Of a DNA stretch of 64,000 nt, positions 31,990 to 43,399 are shown one piece after another (the stretch's first letter is position 1; every line of letters begins with the position of its first letter). Source of the stretch: Platerodrilus igneus. Its lineage: Eukaryota; Arthropoda; Insecta; Coleoptera; Lycidae. The stretch is from positions 1,658,501 to 1,722,500 of the forward strand of contig JARFIW010001109.1 in NCBI GenBank assembly GCA_036346225.1, in the 5' to 3' direction. A model generated the notes under the pieces. That model saw only the letters and a program-made list of their open reading frames with translations. It did not search any database and was not told the DNA's origin. The translations under genes were made by a program, and so were the position numbers.

Positions 31990-34640
31990 CCCATGAACTG
32001 TATCTTAATTTAGGAAATTTATTTTATTATTAAACTAATACGTTATTTAAATATTGACTTTTTACATTGGAAAAGACTTTTGAGACACTCAGTACAACAT
32101 CAAGTCAACAGCTTTTACTTAAAAAATTTACTAATGCACAGTTTCTTTTAAGATTTTGAAAATATTGGACTATGCGCGAAACCTTGACAATGTAGTAGGT
32201 GAAGTTTTTAAAAGAAATTGCAACAGCTTAGTGTTAACATGGCTGTGATTGCCAAATTAAGTAAAGGTCATACATTTAAAATGACTTTCATAGCAGTTAC
32301 TAGGTTATAAACAAGTATTTGTGTTTGTTACGGACTCGACGGCCATAGCGCTCAAATTTAAAACAAAGAGGGGATTTCAAGAACAAAAAAATTAAGAGAT
32401 TTATCTTGTAGCCAGTTGACGTAACCCTTATTTCCATTTAGCGTTGAATTCTAATAAAATAAATCATCTAATACCAAGAATTGAAAATCTTAAAAAGTCA
32501 ATGCCAATTTAATTAAGCTATAGTGGCTTTTCATACCCTTAATTTTGCCAAATGTCAAAATTATATGCGTTAGATCGTCAGCAGTGTCTCTTTGCCTCAG
32601 CTTTAAGAGACTGGAGTCCCAAAACGGACAATATGTAATTCAACACTAACATATACATAGATGCGAATTTTAAGGAGAAATTATCTTTTAACAGCGTATC
32701 CTTGTAAATAATTAGAAAATCGCATTTCCAATAAAAATTCCTAACATTTAAAATAAATCAATCAATTTATGTAGCTCAAAGTCTCAAAGTGTATGAATAG
32801 TAATGATCAATCTGTAAATATTAAATAAAGAGCATGAATAATTCGAATTATAGTGTTAGGTATAAATACAATATAACAATTTTTTTGACGACTACAAATC
32901 CTTTTCAAATTATTCATAAAATACACTGCATTGCCTATTTAAACAAACAATTAAAATTTGCGCTGTAAATAAATATTTAGATCAGGGCCGTGTACCCCAA
33001 TCACAAGCCGAATATTACTTTATAGTATTGTTTTAGTTACTATTAGTAAACGTTGGTCGTTTGAATTGCATTTCCAATGTCAGGCGATTTTGATGTGAGT
33101 TCTGCGCATCGAACAGACGATTCAGTCTGGCACGACCACTTGTGGAGTCACAAGCACCATGCAGTTGAATAGGGTCCTCGCCAGTAACCTGCGTGTAGCG
33201 ATAAGCGTTGCCGCTTGACCAAGTGCAAGATGTACTTGCTTTTCTGTGTATTTTAATAATGGTAAGAAGATTAAATTATTGTTAAGTCAGACTAAATAAT
33301 TTTATTACAGCGCTCTATGGATTTCTGATAATAAATTCCTTAAATTTGTGCTTTGTGGATTTTCTAGTTATGGTCTTATAGAATTTCCAATAATAATTTC
33401 TTTAAAATTTGCTAATATTAATTTCAATTAACTTATTAAAAAATTAACATAAATGGTTGGCGAACTTAGGTCTTTGTAATTATCAAGTCTATTCTCACTA
33501 CCGTAAATGTTCAAATATTATATTTAATTTTCCAATTATCGTTAAATAATTTGTCTTTAACACAAGTTAAAGAAACGTGGAAAATGATGTACTTTGGATA
33601 GCCTGTTTTATAGTTCAATTTTGTTTCGATTTGCGAAGATGAAATGCACTTCAAGTTCGTGTAAATGGTTCCAGTAAAGATCCGTACATTATGCAATAAA
33701 ATGTGGACAGTACGTTGGCGTCATTTGTTGTCAATGGGTCGCAGGCCAGCACATCTGGATTCGAAAACGTAATTGTTTCAATGTAATTTAAAACAACTGT
33801 TTGCAAGGTAAGCGTTTTTCTATCACTTTGACATGACTACAGCTGTTCGCTTATCTTAACAGCGAGGCGGATGATCGAAAACAACATTGTAGCAATTTAT
33901 GATTCTTGTTTTACCATGTAATTACGAAAACTTTTGCTATTTAGAATTTATCACAGTTTGAATCAAGGGTTATATATGATATTATTGCAAATGATATGAA
34001 TACCTTTATTTAATTCAAACAAAGTATTTCATTCAAATTCAAGCACACCTTAAGTAATTACGAGAACTAATATTTTGAGTCTTTGAATATTTAGTACATA
34101 TTTGTAAACCAAGGTAACAAATCTGTGTATTTTGGGTAATTAATTTGGAAAGCCTTGTAAAAATGTTTAATACGTTATTGATATTTTTTTATTCTTAGTA
34201 AAGACAGTCGTAATTTACATATCATTGTGTTGAAGACTTTAGACCACATTTGTGATGTATATTTTGTACATAAAATTTTATTACTTAGAAAGCAAAATTT
34301 TAATTAAAGAACAACCATTAAATTCAATTGCATAATTGTTTTATTTTAGACAAGTGAGTTCAAAGATAGGGTAATTGAGTTAAAAAGGTAAAACGATATA
34401 AATACCCTTTCATAAAAATATAGTTTATAACATTGACCTGATAAAGAAGCAGTAAACCACACCTTCAAGAGACTTAGTGCCTACATTGATTCATATAATA
34501 ATGTTTAAATTATTGATATAAATGGCTATTTCTTTTCATTATAGTATAAAGTAGCAAGAGTACATCTCTTGTGTCCTTCAATGCTATATTAATAATATTT
34601 TCTTTACAGCTCCTGCTTTAGCGATAAATAAGATATTTTT
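31990..34640. other. AT-rich stretch, no supported gene
   Basis: Only a GC-richer patch at about 33070-33240 stands out. It contains ACCTGCGTGTAGCGATAAGC, is interrupted by stops in all frames read and matches nothing else in the window. Confidence 0.35.
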
Positions 34641-34920
34641 CTCTAAGAACTTCCAAGTCCTCCCTTAGGGAAAACCCGTGACTAAAAAATTTAAGGACTT
34701 GGTGGCGCCTCTTTTGCACCCCTTATTTTAGTATTATTAGAGTGGGTAAGTAAACAGTGTTTTGTCGTAAAACCCACGACCACTCCTCATAAGCTCTACC
34801 CGAGGAATAGACCCCTAGCTTAGTCGGAAGAATGTCGAGATCCCTTCACCATGAGAAGATCTCCAATTTAGCCCTAGGCTAATAATTCACACCCCCGTAT
34901 ATATTATATTACAACAGTAG
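34640..34920. other. GC-richer unclassified patch
   Basis: Contains CTTGGTGGCGCCTCTTTTGC and AGCTCTACCCGAGGAATAGA. There is no frame and no second copy in the window. It may be an LTR or leader fragment, but this is unproven. Confidence 0.25.
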
Positions 34921-35574
34921 GTTGACAAAATTTATTTACGGACACTAGAACGCAATCATTTATAAAATTTATTAATTTGTAAACGTTATCATATTGACAA
35001 TATTCACTTCAAGGATATTATTTCAAATAACAAACAACGCAGATAAAAATTCTAATCTGTCTAAAATGGCTTATTGTTGAAAAGATTATGCAGCCAACAT
35101 GTAAAGTAAAACAAAATTATCAGAGAAAAAGTCCAAACATTTTGCTGCTTTTCAAAACAAATGAACTTAAGACGGTCATTATCTTGCTATTTCAATATGA
35201 GGTTAATAAAAGCGAAAATAATAGGAAATTATATGTATTCCAATCGTTAAAAACTCATCAAAATTCGTTAATTATTGGGAAATTCTAAACAACACAGGCG
35301 TCGGGAAAGTTTCAAAGCGACTGATAAATCCAGTATCACACGATGGAAATATCGTATATATTCCAAACAAAATTTAGAAAGGAGAATTTTGTTCTGTGAT
35401 TCAATGAGGTAATAGTCAGCACACCTATGTGCGTGAAGTAATTAGTGAAATTAATTTAAAATTCAAAAACTGAAATTAGTGCAATTTTCAAAGAAATACA
35501 GAAAGCTCTTTAACAAACGTAGGCGATATGCATTTATTTAAATTAACACTTATACAAAATTTTGTAGAGCTTTA

Positions 35575-35760
35575 AATTATGGTCAAGAAAAATGTAGTAA
35601 TTTTATGTGATGGCCAGAAAATGTGGTGATTTTAAATAATGGTCAGAATATATGGTAATTTAAATAATGAATAGAAATTAAAATATTTTAAAAATTTTAA
35701 CTAATTCAAATAATGGAAACAAATTTTGATAATTTAAAAAATTTTGGAGCATAATAGAAA
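35575..35760. repeat. Degenerate ~32-bp minisatellite
   Basis: Units like AATAATGGTCAGAAAATG followed by a TTTTAA stretch occur about five times, with a stray unit near 35848. Confidence 0.55.
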
Positions 35761-36390
35761 ATAGTAACAAATCCAAACAGAAACATGTCTTGTGCTGGTA
35801 GAGGTGCCAAGGACAACAACGGTTTTACATTAGATTAAACAGGGTCAGAAAATGTATACTATTTTAATGATTTATGAACATTTTTATTTTATGGTCATAT
35901 TTGTACTCCTTGTAATTATGAATATTGCTTATGTTGTGTAAGGTGAATTTGACACGTATTTGAAATCAAAACCTTTTAATATTATTTTTTTTTATGGAGA
36001 TTTTGTGTACAAACAAATCCAGTCCCATAACTAAAGTCATGTATAAGGCGAGTTTTAAACCTGTGTGTACAAATAACCAGTTCAATAATTCAAACTTTAT
36101 AGAACTTGCATTATTTAAAGAATAAAAGTAACATTCATTACGCAGCTAACACTACATTCTTTTATATTAAAATTGCGCTTTTCAAAATTATTGCTTAAAA
36201 CTAACTTGTCTAACGAATGTAGCGTTTAAAGCAATTGTACGCATGTCGAATAACTTAAAATTATTTGATTGCCTTTTAGCATTTAATCATAGAACGTTAC
36301 ACCTGAAAATTCCACAAGCATTACAAGGAGTTTTCGTATTTACCATTTATACAGAAATTCTTGTAAGAAGGAGCAATTCAAGGGCATTCA

Positions 36391-36585
36391 GTGACATTCT
36401 TCTTTACGTCCTAACTCTAGGGCAACTTCACAGCATCTTTTATTGTCGTCCCAACTAAGAGACAGCGTAACAGAATCTTTATAGGTGTCCTAACTAAAGG
36501 ACGGAAGCTTCAGAGCATTCTTAGCTGACTCCCAACCAAGGGTGGAAACTTTACAGCATTCTTAATTGGCTGGGAACTATGGGCG
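36391..36585. repeat. ~41-bp minisatellite, about 5 units
   Basis: Units start near 36391, 36431, 36471, 36512 and 36553, each with CAGCATTCTT-like, CCAACTAAGG-like and GAAACTTCA-like blocks. It runs directly into SINE S1 copy 4. Confidence 0.75.
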
Positions 36586-36905
36586 GTATTGAAAGCCCAA
36601 ATGATCATTTGAAATCAAGCTAGTAATTGAAAGATGAAAAATAAAAGATCCCGGACAGGATTGTAACATTTATCCTTCAAATTTAACCGCCGATGTCCTA
36701 ATCAATTGCGTCAACCAGATTAGATGATTACCATTGTAAAGATATACAAATGTAAATCATGTATGCAACCATATATTAACCTAACTTTCAATTGTGTTTG
36801 GCATTTCTGTCAATCTGAGAGTGTCATGGTTTTGACTTATGTCAGATATAGATAGTAGGTCACGCTCATATAAACAGCTATAAGCCAACTGTCAATTTCA
36901 TATAC
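36586..36905 (-). mobile_element. SINE family S1, copy 4
   Basis: GAAAGCCCAAATGATCATTT at the left and ATATTAACCTAACTTTCAAT at the right match the other S1 copies. The minus-strand tRNA-like head at about 36660-36720 is degenerate. A tandem repeat lies directly on its left, as with the other copies. Confidence 0.55.
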
Positions 36906-38740
36906 TAGCATTTAATAGATGGAACCTCATAATCGATTAATTATTTTTTTAAATTATTTGCAACGGTTCGACATATTACTTGCTACTTATAATGAGGCGA
37001 AGATTCCATAAACTATGTCCTACACGTATACATTTTGTTTTATAACTTCCAAGTACTACATACACATATCAAGTTTTAAAGTTAAAATTCTGTGTCGAGA
37101 AAGTTATTTTTCGTTTTGTCGCCGTTTTTTAATTACGCATGAGTATATATAAATATAAATTTATACTACATAGGCAAATAAGCACAATTTTTGTAGATTA
37201 AGGTATAGTTTTAATTTATAATTCAAAATAAAAGTTTGAATTTCTTTTTTGAAAATATATATGTAACTACGTTTTATTTTATTCGAATGGATGGATATAT
37301 TACTTGTACTATTCGTTTATTATCAAGTGAAAGTTTTGAAAAAGAAACGATCTTTAATTTTTCTTAAAATTACATTTATTATTATTCAAAATCGCTACAC
37401 GTATGTTGGCATGTAATTTTAAGTTTATTATTCCATTTGATGAAATTAACATTTGCAGTGATAAGCTGATATGTCAAGATAAGTATTGGGATTTTATGTA
37501 TTGTTAATAAAGTCGATTTTCGCGTATTTCTAAACTTTAAACCAATCATGTGCATTATTGTGGACACAAACCATTACTGTTGGAGGTGTTTACCTGAGTG
37601 TTAGCACGATTAATTTTCTTGGAGAACTATATAATTCTTGAATCATGTTAAGTTATTTTAATTAGGGGTGGGGGAGGGGTTAGGTTATAAATAAGACTTG
37701 AAATTTCAAGAGCAATCATTATCCTTAACGTTCTTAAGAAAAATTACCATACGAAAGTTGTACAGTGATTAATAAAACTCAGTGCAAATATTATAAGGCA
37801 TGTTAAATTAATTTTATGGAGTGTCTTCAATCACTTAATTTTTGCTACTTTAGGAAAATTGTAAGTAGATCAACATTTTTGAAATAGTTTGCGTAATGTT
37901 GAATTATATTTAGGGATTCAGTTTTAGTTTGAGTGAAACTCTAGTGCAATTCTGTTAGGGTTATCCAATTACGTCTTAACTCAAGTTTTATTATCAATTT
38001 ATTTTAAGATGCGACCATTATTCATGCATTATTAATATTTGAATTTTGAACTTTGTATTGATTGGAGTTTGAATTACTGGAATGCTAGCTAACCAAGAGT
38101 TCTTTTAAAACACACGAGAGTAAAAGTTAAAATAGCAGTAAAGTTTTGCGCCTCATAAATCAGGTTACATTTTAAGAGAGTTTAGAAATAGACTTTGGGA
38201 TTTTAAATAGTTTTTGAGATAATCATAAATTTGCTTGTAATTGAATAATATTTTGAAATTTTTATAAGATTCTCATTATGAGAGGTAGTAATTTTTGTGA
38301 CTAATCAATCTATACGTGAATCTACGCTCTTCATATAGAAAATTTATTATCTGTGCAGCAAATGGCAATTTATACGTGTTGTAGAGGAAAGGGACATTTT
38401 TGAAAGGAAAATCAAAGAGAAAAAATGGTTATATGAGTATACTTAGACTCCCTAAGAGGAATTTTTGTGTAAGTTGAAAGCTAGGCATTTTTATTTGATC
38501 TTATACTGTAAAAATTGTCGTTCTTTATTTTTATTATTTGTGAATATTTGTGCTTTAGAAATCTTAGGAAAAGTTCAGTACACTAATCTATCAGATCTCG
38601 TGAGTACTTTTAATGCTCTACAAACTTAGCTAGTGTAGAACGTATATTTTTGAATTTTGATTTAAGATTGCGCGGCTGTTGTGTTGAGGTTATATTTTTG
38701 TGATTTTTCAAAAAATACAGGAGGTGCTGGGCTTCACCAT
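36905..38740. other. AT-rich stretch, nothing seen
   Basis: No coding signal, repeat copy or terminal inverted repeat found. Confidence 0.4.
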
Positions 38741-38750
38741 CACAACGATG

Positions 38751-38756
38751 TATATG

Positions 38757-38812
<56 letters not shown>

Positions 38813-38822
38813 AATATATATA
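38751..38822. repeat. (TA)n microsatellite
   Basis: About 70 bp of TA repeats with GTA interruptions at both ends, directly left of a GC-rich minisatellite. Confidence 0.95.
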
Positions 38823-39138
38823 TTGATGTGGCAACGCCGCTAAAAGAGTGCAGGGAAAAAGGCCCCACGTTGAGGCGTCACTAGAAGAGTGCTGTGGTAG
38901 CGCCGCTTTGATGCGCTGCTAAAAGAGTGATCTGATAATGTCCGCGTGTTGGGGCGTTACTAGAAGAGTGATATGAAAATGGCCCCACGTTGAGAGGCAC
39001 TAAAATAGTAATGTGAAAACGTCTCGCGTTGAATGCGTTGCTAAAAGGGTGATGTGAAAAGGGCCGCACGTTGAGACGTCATTAAAAAGAGTGCTGTGAC
39101 AACGCTTTGCTTTGAGGCGTTACTAAAAGGGTGCTGTG
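38823..39138. repeat. ~41-bp GC-rich minisatellite, 8 units
   Basis: Eight units contain CTAAAAGAGTG (variants at 38838, 38880, 38919, 38960, 39000, 39040, 39082, 39122) alternating with a CACGTTGAGGCGT-like block. The GC content is far above the surroundings. The reverse strand is open as a repetitive peptide, which I regard as a by-product. Confidence 0.85.
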
Positions 39139-39139
39139 A

Positions 39140-39590
39140 TATAGATACAGCAATTTGTAAAACTTGAAATTGTTCACTTATTTTCTTTTCTAATATTGCC
39201 TGGCTAGTTCAACGGAATTGTCAGAGTTTTCAAAATCAAATCAAACAACAATATTACGAAGCATTTATATAGTACGAAATATTTTCTCTCATACAAAAGC
39301 ATATAGAACATTTACAATATCGTTTCTTTCAAACGTAAAATAATTTCTTAGAAATACTTATTATAGAAAAATATTCCTTATCTTATTTAAAGCTTACAGA
39401 ACTGAATTTCTTTTTTTATGGATATTTTACCTGACTTTGTTTATTCCCACGCTTGTAAGATTTGTTTGGTCAAAAATTTTTTGACAGATAATGTATTAAA
39501 AGGTTAGAGTGTTTCAAACTCTGAACACAAACTTTCCTGGTGAAAATCCTCACAATATATTAGGTGATTAACACTTATTATTCTACTTTA
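39140..39590. other. No supported feature
   Basis: AT-rich sequence between the minisatellite and repeat C2. Confidence 0.35.
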
Positions 39591-40880
39591 AATTAAATAC
39601 AGATACTTCAATATCAGTTAAAAATAAATTTAAAAATAATACTTGCAGATTTCACAAAAACTCTCCTCGTAATTAAATATCTTCTTATTTTAAATTGACG
39701 TCGAATCAGCTTACAAGATTTTCCATGTCTGAAATTCTCATTTCAAGCAGCAGTTACCAAAGTACATTTTGCTTAAATCTTCTTTTCAATTATTTAATAA
39801 AATTTTTAAAATAGTGTTATCTTGAAGAATTTTCGATCTTCCTTGTAATTAATAATTTCCATTTTTTTTGTAAGTTATGTTTAAAACATCACTTCTATAC
39901 ACATTGTAACATAATAATTATTAAATTAAGGTAAGCTTACTGCATACTTCAAATATCATCATTGCAAAGCAACAGCTCGCGGCTTAAATCAAAATAACAT
40001 TTCGCGATTGAATTTATGAATCGAATCCCTGTTTTTAATAAACACTTCCTTATATATACAAATTATTTATTTCCGGAATGCAGTAGAATAATAGGGAACA
40101 TTATCGTAATCTCGTTCCACTTATTCGTAACACGGCCTCGTCTTTGTTTAACACCCAAGATTATTGTGTCGCATCGCTTCTCTCCAATAGTGAATGTGAA
40201 AGGTAATAAATAATTTTCATCAGTTATTCCAGGGATTTTACGGATTTTTCATGTTCCAGCCGCTTCTTGGAATAAATGTTTCATTTATTAATTAGGTGTT
40301 TACGTAGTTCTATATACGGAGGACTCTTCTTTTCACATTCCTAATATTCTAGAAAATTCCTTTTACTTAAAATAAATTTCTGTAATCCACGGGAGTAATT
40401 AATTTAAACTTTAATTGTGTTTTAATGCAAAGAGGGTGCATTTTTATAGAAATATTTGTTTTTACGGTAAAAAGTGTTTTCGTACACAAAATTAATATTA
40501 AAATTGAAGTTTTAAATACATGTTGATTGTAGTTTTTATGCTAAATGCGTAAAATTAGTACTATTCTATGCTATTCGCAGCAAATGAAAAGCGTTTTTAT
40601 CAAAAATGTATTAATAATTAATAAGTGAAAATAAGTGGCTTAAAATGATCGATTTGCGTTTGCATTAAATGCGTTTTTAGGGTATCTAAAATTAATTATT
40701 TTTACATATACAGTTTATGTTATTTGCTATTTTTTTACAATACACTTATATCGTACAGGGTGATTATTTATACACGCGCAATTGCACTTTTGACATGTAC
40801 ATCAATGAATAAATGTACGCTTGTATTATACTGGACGTAACTATAAATTTACGGATATTTCCGTTTTTCAGGATCCTTTT
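39590..40880. repeat. Long dispersed repeat C, copy C2
   Basis: Direct copy of 7840-9200, roughly 75-80 percent similar by eye. The match ends near 40880, shortly after the TACAGGGTGATTATTTATAC landmark (40755). Confidence 0.65.
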
Positions 40881-41400
40881 ATATTTTGATGGGATTGGTT
40901 TGGTTGAGAACCTGTTAAATTCCGATTGCTCTCACCTTCTCTTGTGGTTTGAGTCACTCCACGATGTAAGCGTTGTACTGTTGGTAGGTAGCGAGTGACC
41001 AGACTAGTTCCGTACATTGGCATTGAGATATATTTGCCTCCAGAACTCTAGGTAATGATTTTGCACCTACGTCACTGGGACCGAGATTAGATACATACAC
41101 TCCGCATAATACCCATTAGTCTCTTTTGTGATTAACGTGCGTGGGATAATGATTCTTTTGTGTACTATATCCATAATATAACTCACCCCGGGAATAAAAG
41201 ATCGTGCCAAAGGTGGTGTCAAGCCTATTCAAGTTGTCACAAATGTTCAGTAGGATTGCTTGTACCCAATTCATCACGCGTGGTATAAGATGTCATAGTT
41301 TACACTCCGCGTTGTCAAGTTCGAAAACCTTACCGGCATGAAACCCAGATGCATCCAACCTCACTCTGTTTAATAATATACTGTATATAGGAATTTACAC
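40880..41400. other. Unassigned, slightly GC-richer stretch
   Basis: No open frame longer than chance and no repeat partner in the window. Confidence 0.3.
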
Positions 41401-41690
41401 AGTTTCATGTGTAGGCTAGATCGGAGCATAAATAAGTGGAGGTACGCGTTCTACCAGTTTCAAGACGGAAAACCTAATGACGAAAAAATAACTGCACTTA
41501 AATGTGATGATTATTATAAACAACTACAGGTGTTGGTTGGGAAATATTTTCAACTAATGTTGATTGTGCGAAAGGATATATTGGAAAACTATTAATTTGA
41601 CAAATGCTCAAGTGCTGGGGGAACTTTACAATCGCAGGCTGCTTGCCACTGAATATTGGGGAAATAGGGTATATAATTGTAAAACAATAG
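41400..41690 (+). pseudogene. Non-LTR retrotransposon C-terminus and 3' tail
   Basis: The frame reads CRLDRSINKWRYAFYQFQDG, the same C-terminal block as at 16480 and 58085. The shared tail (ACAACTACAGGTGTTGGTTG) and a TGAATATTGGGGAAAT block follow. The RT part is absent. Confidence 0.7.
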
Positions 41691-42165
41691 AATTTGACCA
41701 AACTGCATCTAACAAGAAAGAACAACGGCTATGTTCAAAGACCACAGACATAGAAACAAGAAGAAAATTGTTCAAAGCATATGTGTGAAGCACAGCACAG
41801 TACGTCTATGAAATAGTGTCAGTAGGAAACGTGGGAAGAAAGAGATAGAAGCTTTCTGGAATGTTGTGGTTTGGATGTATGAGGTTGATAGCGTGGACAG
41901 ACAAAGTTAATAAAAAATAGGTTATAGAAATAGTAGAGGAATAAAGATATCTGTGGAAAACAAAAAAAAATACGAGAAATAGACAGACACGATACGTTCT
42001 AAGGCATTTCTGGGGAATAATACGGGGTATATTACAAGCAGAGATAGGAAAAGAGAGGGATAGAAGCAGACTGTGCAAATTTTAAGGAAATGTGTAGGTT
42101 AGTTTAGACTAGGAAACAATGAGGGTACGCGTCTAACCAGTTCCAGGACTCAAGGCCTGATGATG
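41690..42165 (+). pseudogene. Non-LTR retrotransposon fragment after the tail
   Basis: Starts with TASNKKEQRLCSKTTDIETR (41700-41760), continues through a TYV-S-T-A-Y block and a degraded WTDKVNKK block near 41895, and ends with a weak C-terminal remnant near 42100. It begins at nearly the same internal point as the fragment at 16780. Confidence 0.6.
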
Positions 42166-42179
42166 ATGATAGGAATTTA

Positions 42180-42530
42180 GTTTGGTAACAGACCATATCG
42201 AACTTTCACTTACTAATAAAAACCATACCATTGTTCTGACGAAAGGGTTAGTTATTGTATAGTTGTATTTTGGCGAAAGCGAATAGGCCATACGTTTGTT
42301 TTTCATATATAAGTACCTTGTACGCTGGAGTAATTCTTACATTGATACGTTGCGAATAAAATAATGTATTAAAATTTGAGTACATCATTTCCGTTAAGAG
42401 TAAGTGTGTGAGTGAGACGAATCAGAGCACTCTACATCGTCTGTCTCTGCTTCTCTCCTTAATGTGACCAAGTGCTGAAGAGTTTCTTCGACCACTGACG
42501 AGGTCCCTTCAATAATAATAGGCACTGTGA
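42180..42530 (+). mobile_element. Candidate solo LTR or LTR plus primer-binding site
   Basis: The order of signals fits an LTR: TATATAAGTA at about 42307, AATAAA at about 42356, a GC-richer U5-like stretch with CTCTGCTTCTCTCC, then TGGTGGCGCCCATT at about 42538, which resembles a tRNA primer-binding site. No second LTR was found, and the left end is not defined. Confidence 0.4.
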
Positions 42531-42889
42531 CATTACTGGTGGCGCCCATTCAATTTTGTCGTCATTAGAATCGATCTCTATTTTATTTTGTCTTGGTCGA
42601 TCACCACTAATTACAGTTAAGGGTCGTCTAGCAACGCACAATACGACTTGTACCATACTCACCCATCATCGATTTGAGCTAGTTACCTTAAGGATTTCGG
42701 TCCCTCTGTCCCCGACATTGTGGTGTCAGACGGGCCCATAACAAGACAAATTTAATTTCCACAGAAATAAAATTTTTAATAAACGTAAAACGCATTATTG
42801 GGGTGATAAAAACTCTCGCGTGGTTATTGAAACCCTTGCACAAGTGATCTTTCAATTTATGTTTGGATAGTAATCGTTAACAGTAGACT

Positions 42890-43340
42890 ATTGGACCCCA
42901 TTTTTTGATGGAACATTTGACCCAGAACCGATATTTAATATTTTTGCAAAACGAATTACAGAACTATCTAGACAACGTATCATTAGCCGAGAAACAAAAG
43001 TTGTGATTTCAACATGTTGTTGGGCTCATGCACATTATAATGATCAAGTATTCAATTATTTTCATAATAAATTTGGTCAAAATTGGAGTTGTAACAGGGA
43101 CCCAATTTTTGACCTCCTATGTCACCTGATTTGTCAGTTCTTGATTTCTTTATATGAGAGTTTCTGAAAAACAAGGTTATAAAATTCCTTATCAAAATAT
43201 CATTGAAGCTTGTTTATTAATTACACCTGAAATTTTGCGAAGCACTAGGGAGAACACAGTTCAGAAGGCCCAAACATGTTTACAGTTTAATGGAAGATAA
43301 TTTGAACTGTCATTATAATGAAATTATTCAATATTGTTGT
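42890..43340 (+). pseudogene. Tc1/mariner-class transposase, catalytic and C-terminal part
   Basis: Begins with FFDGTFDPEPIFNIFAKRI (42908-42965). The middle catalytic block is degraded to VISTCCWAHAHYNDQV near 43005, where the usual WFQQDGAPAH is no longer readable. After a frame change a PPMSPDLSVLDFF-like block lies near 43120, followed by LKNKVI and an ALGRTQFRR remnant. CACCCTGTATA at 43642, about 300 bp on, could be the right terminus. Confidence 0.6.
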
Positions 43341-43399
43341 CAACTTTGTCGTTTTTTATTCAATTAAATGTTTATAAAAAGCTTTTGATACAACAATTA

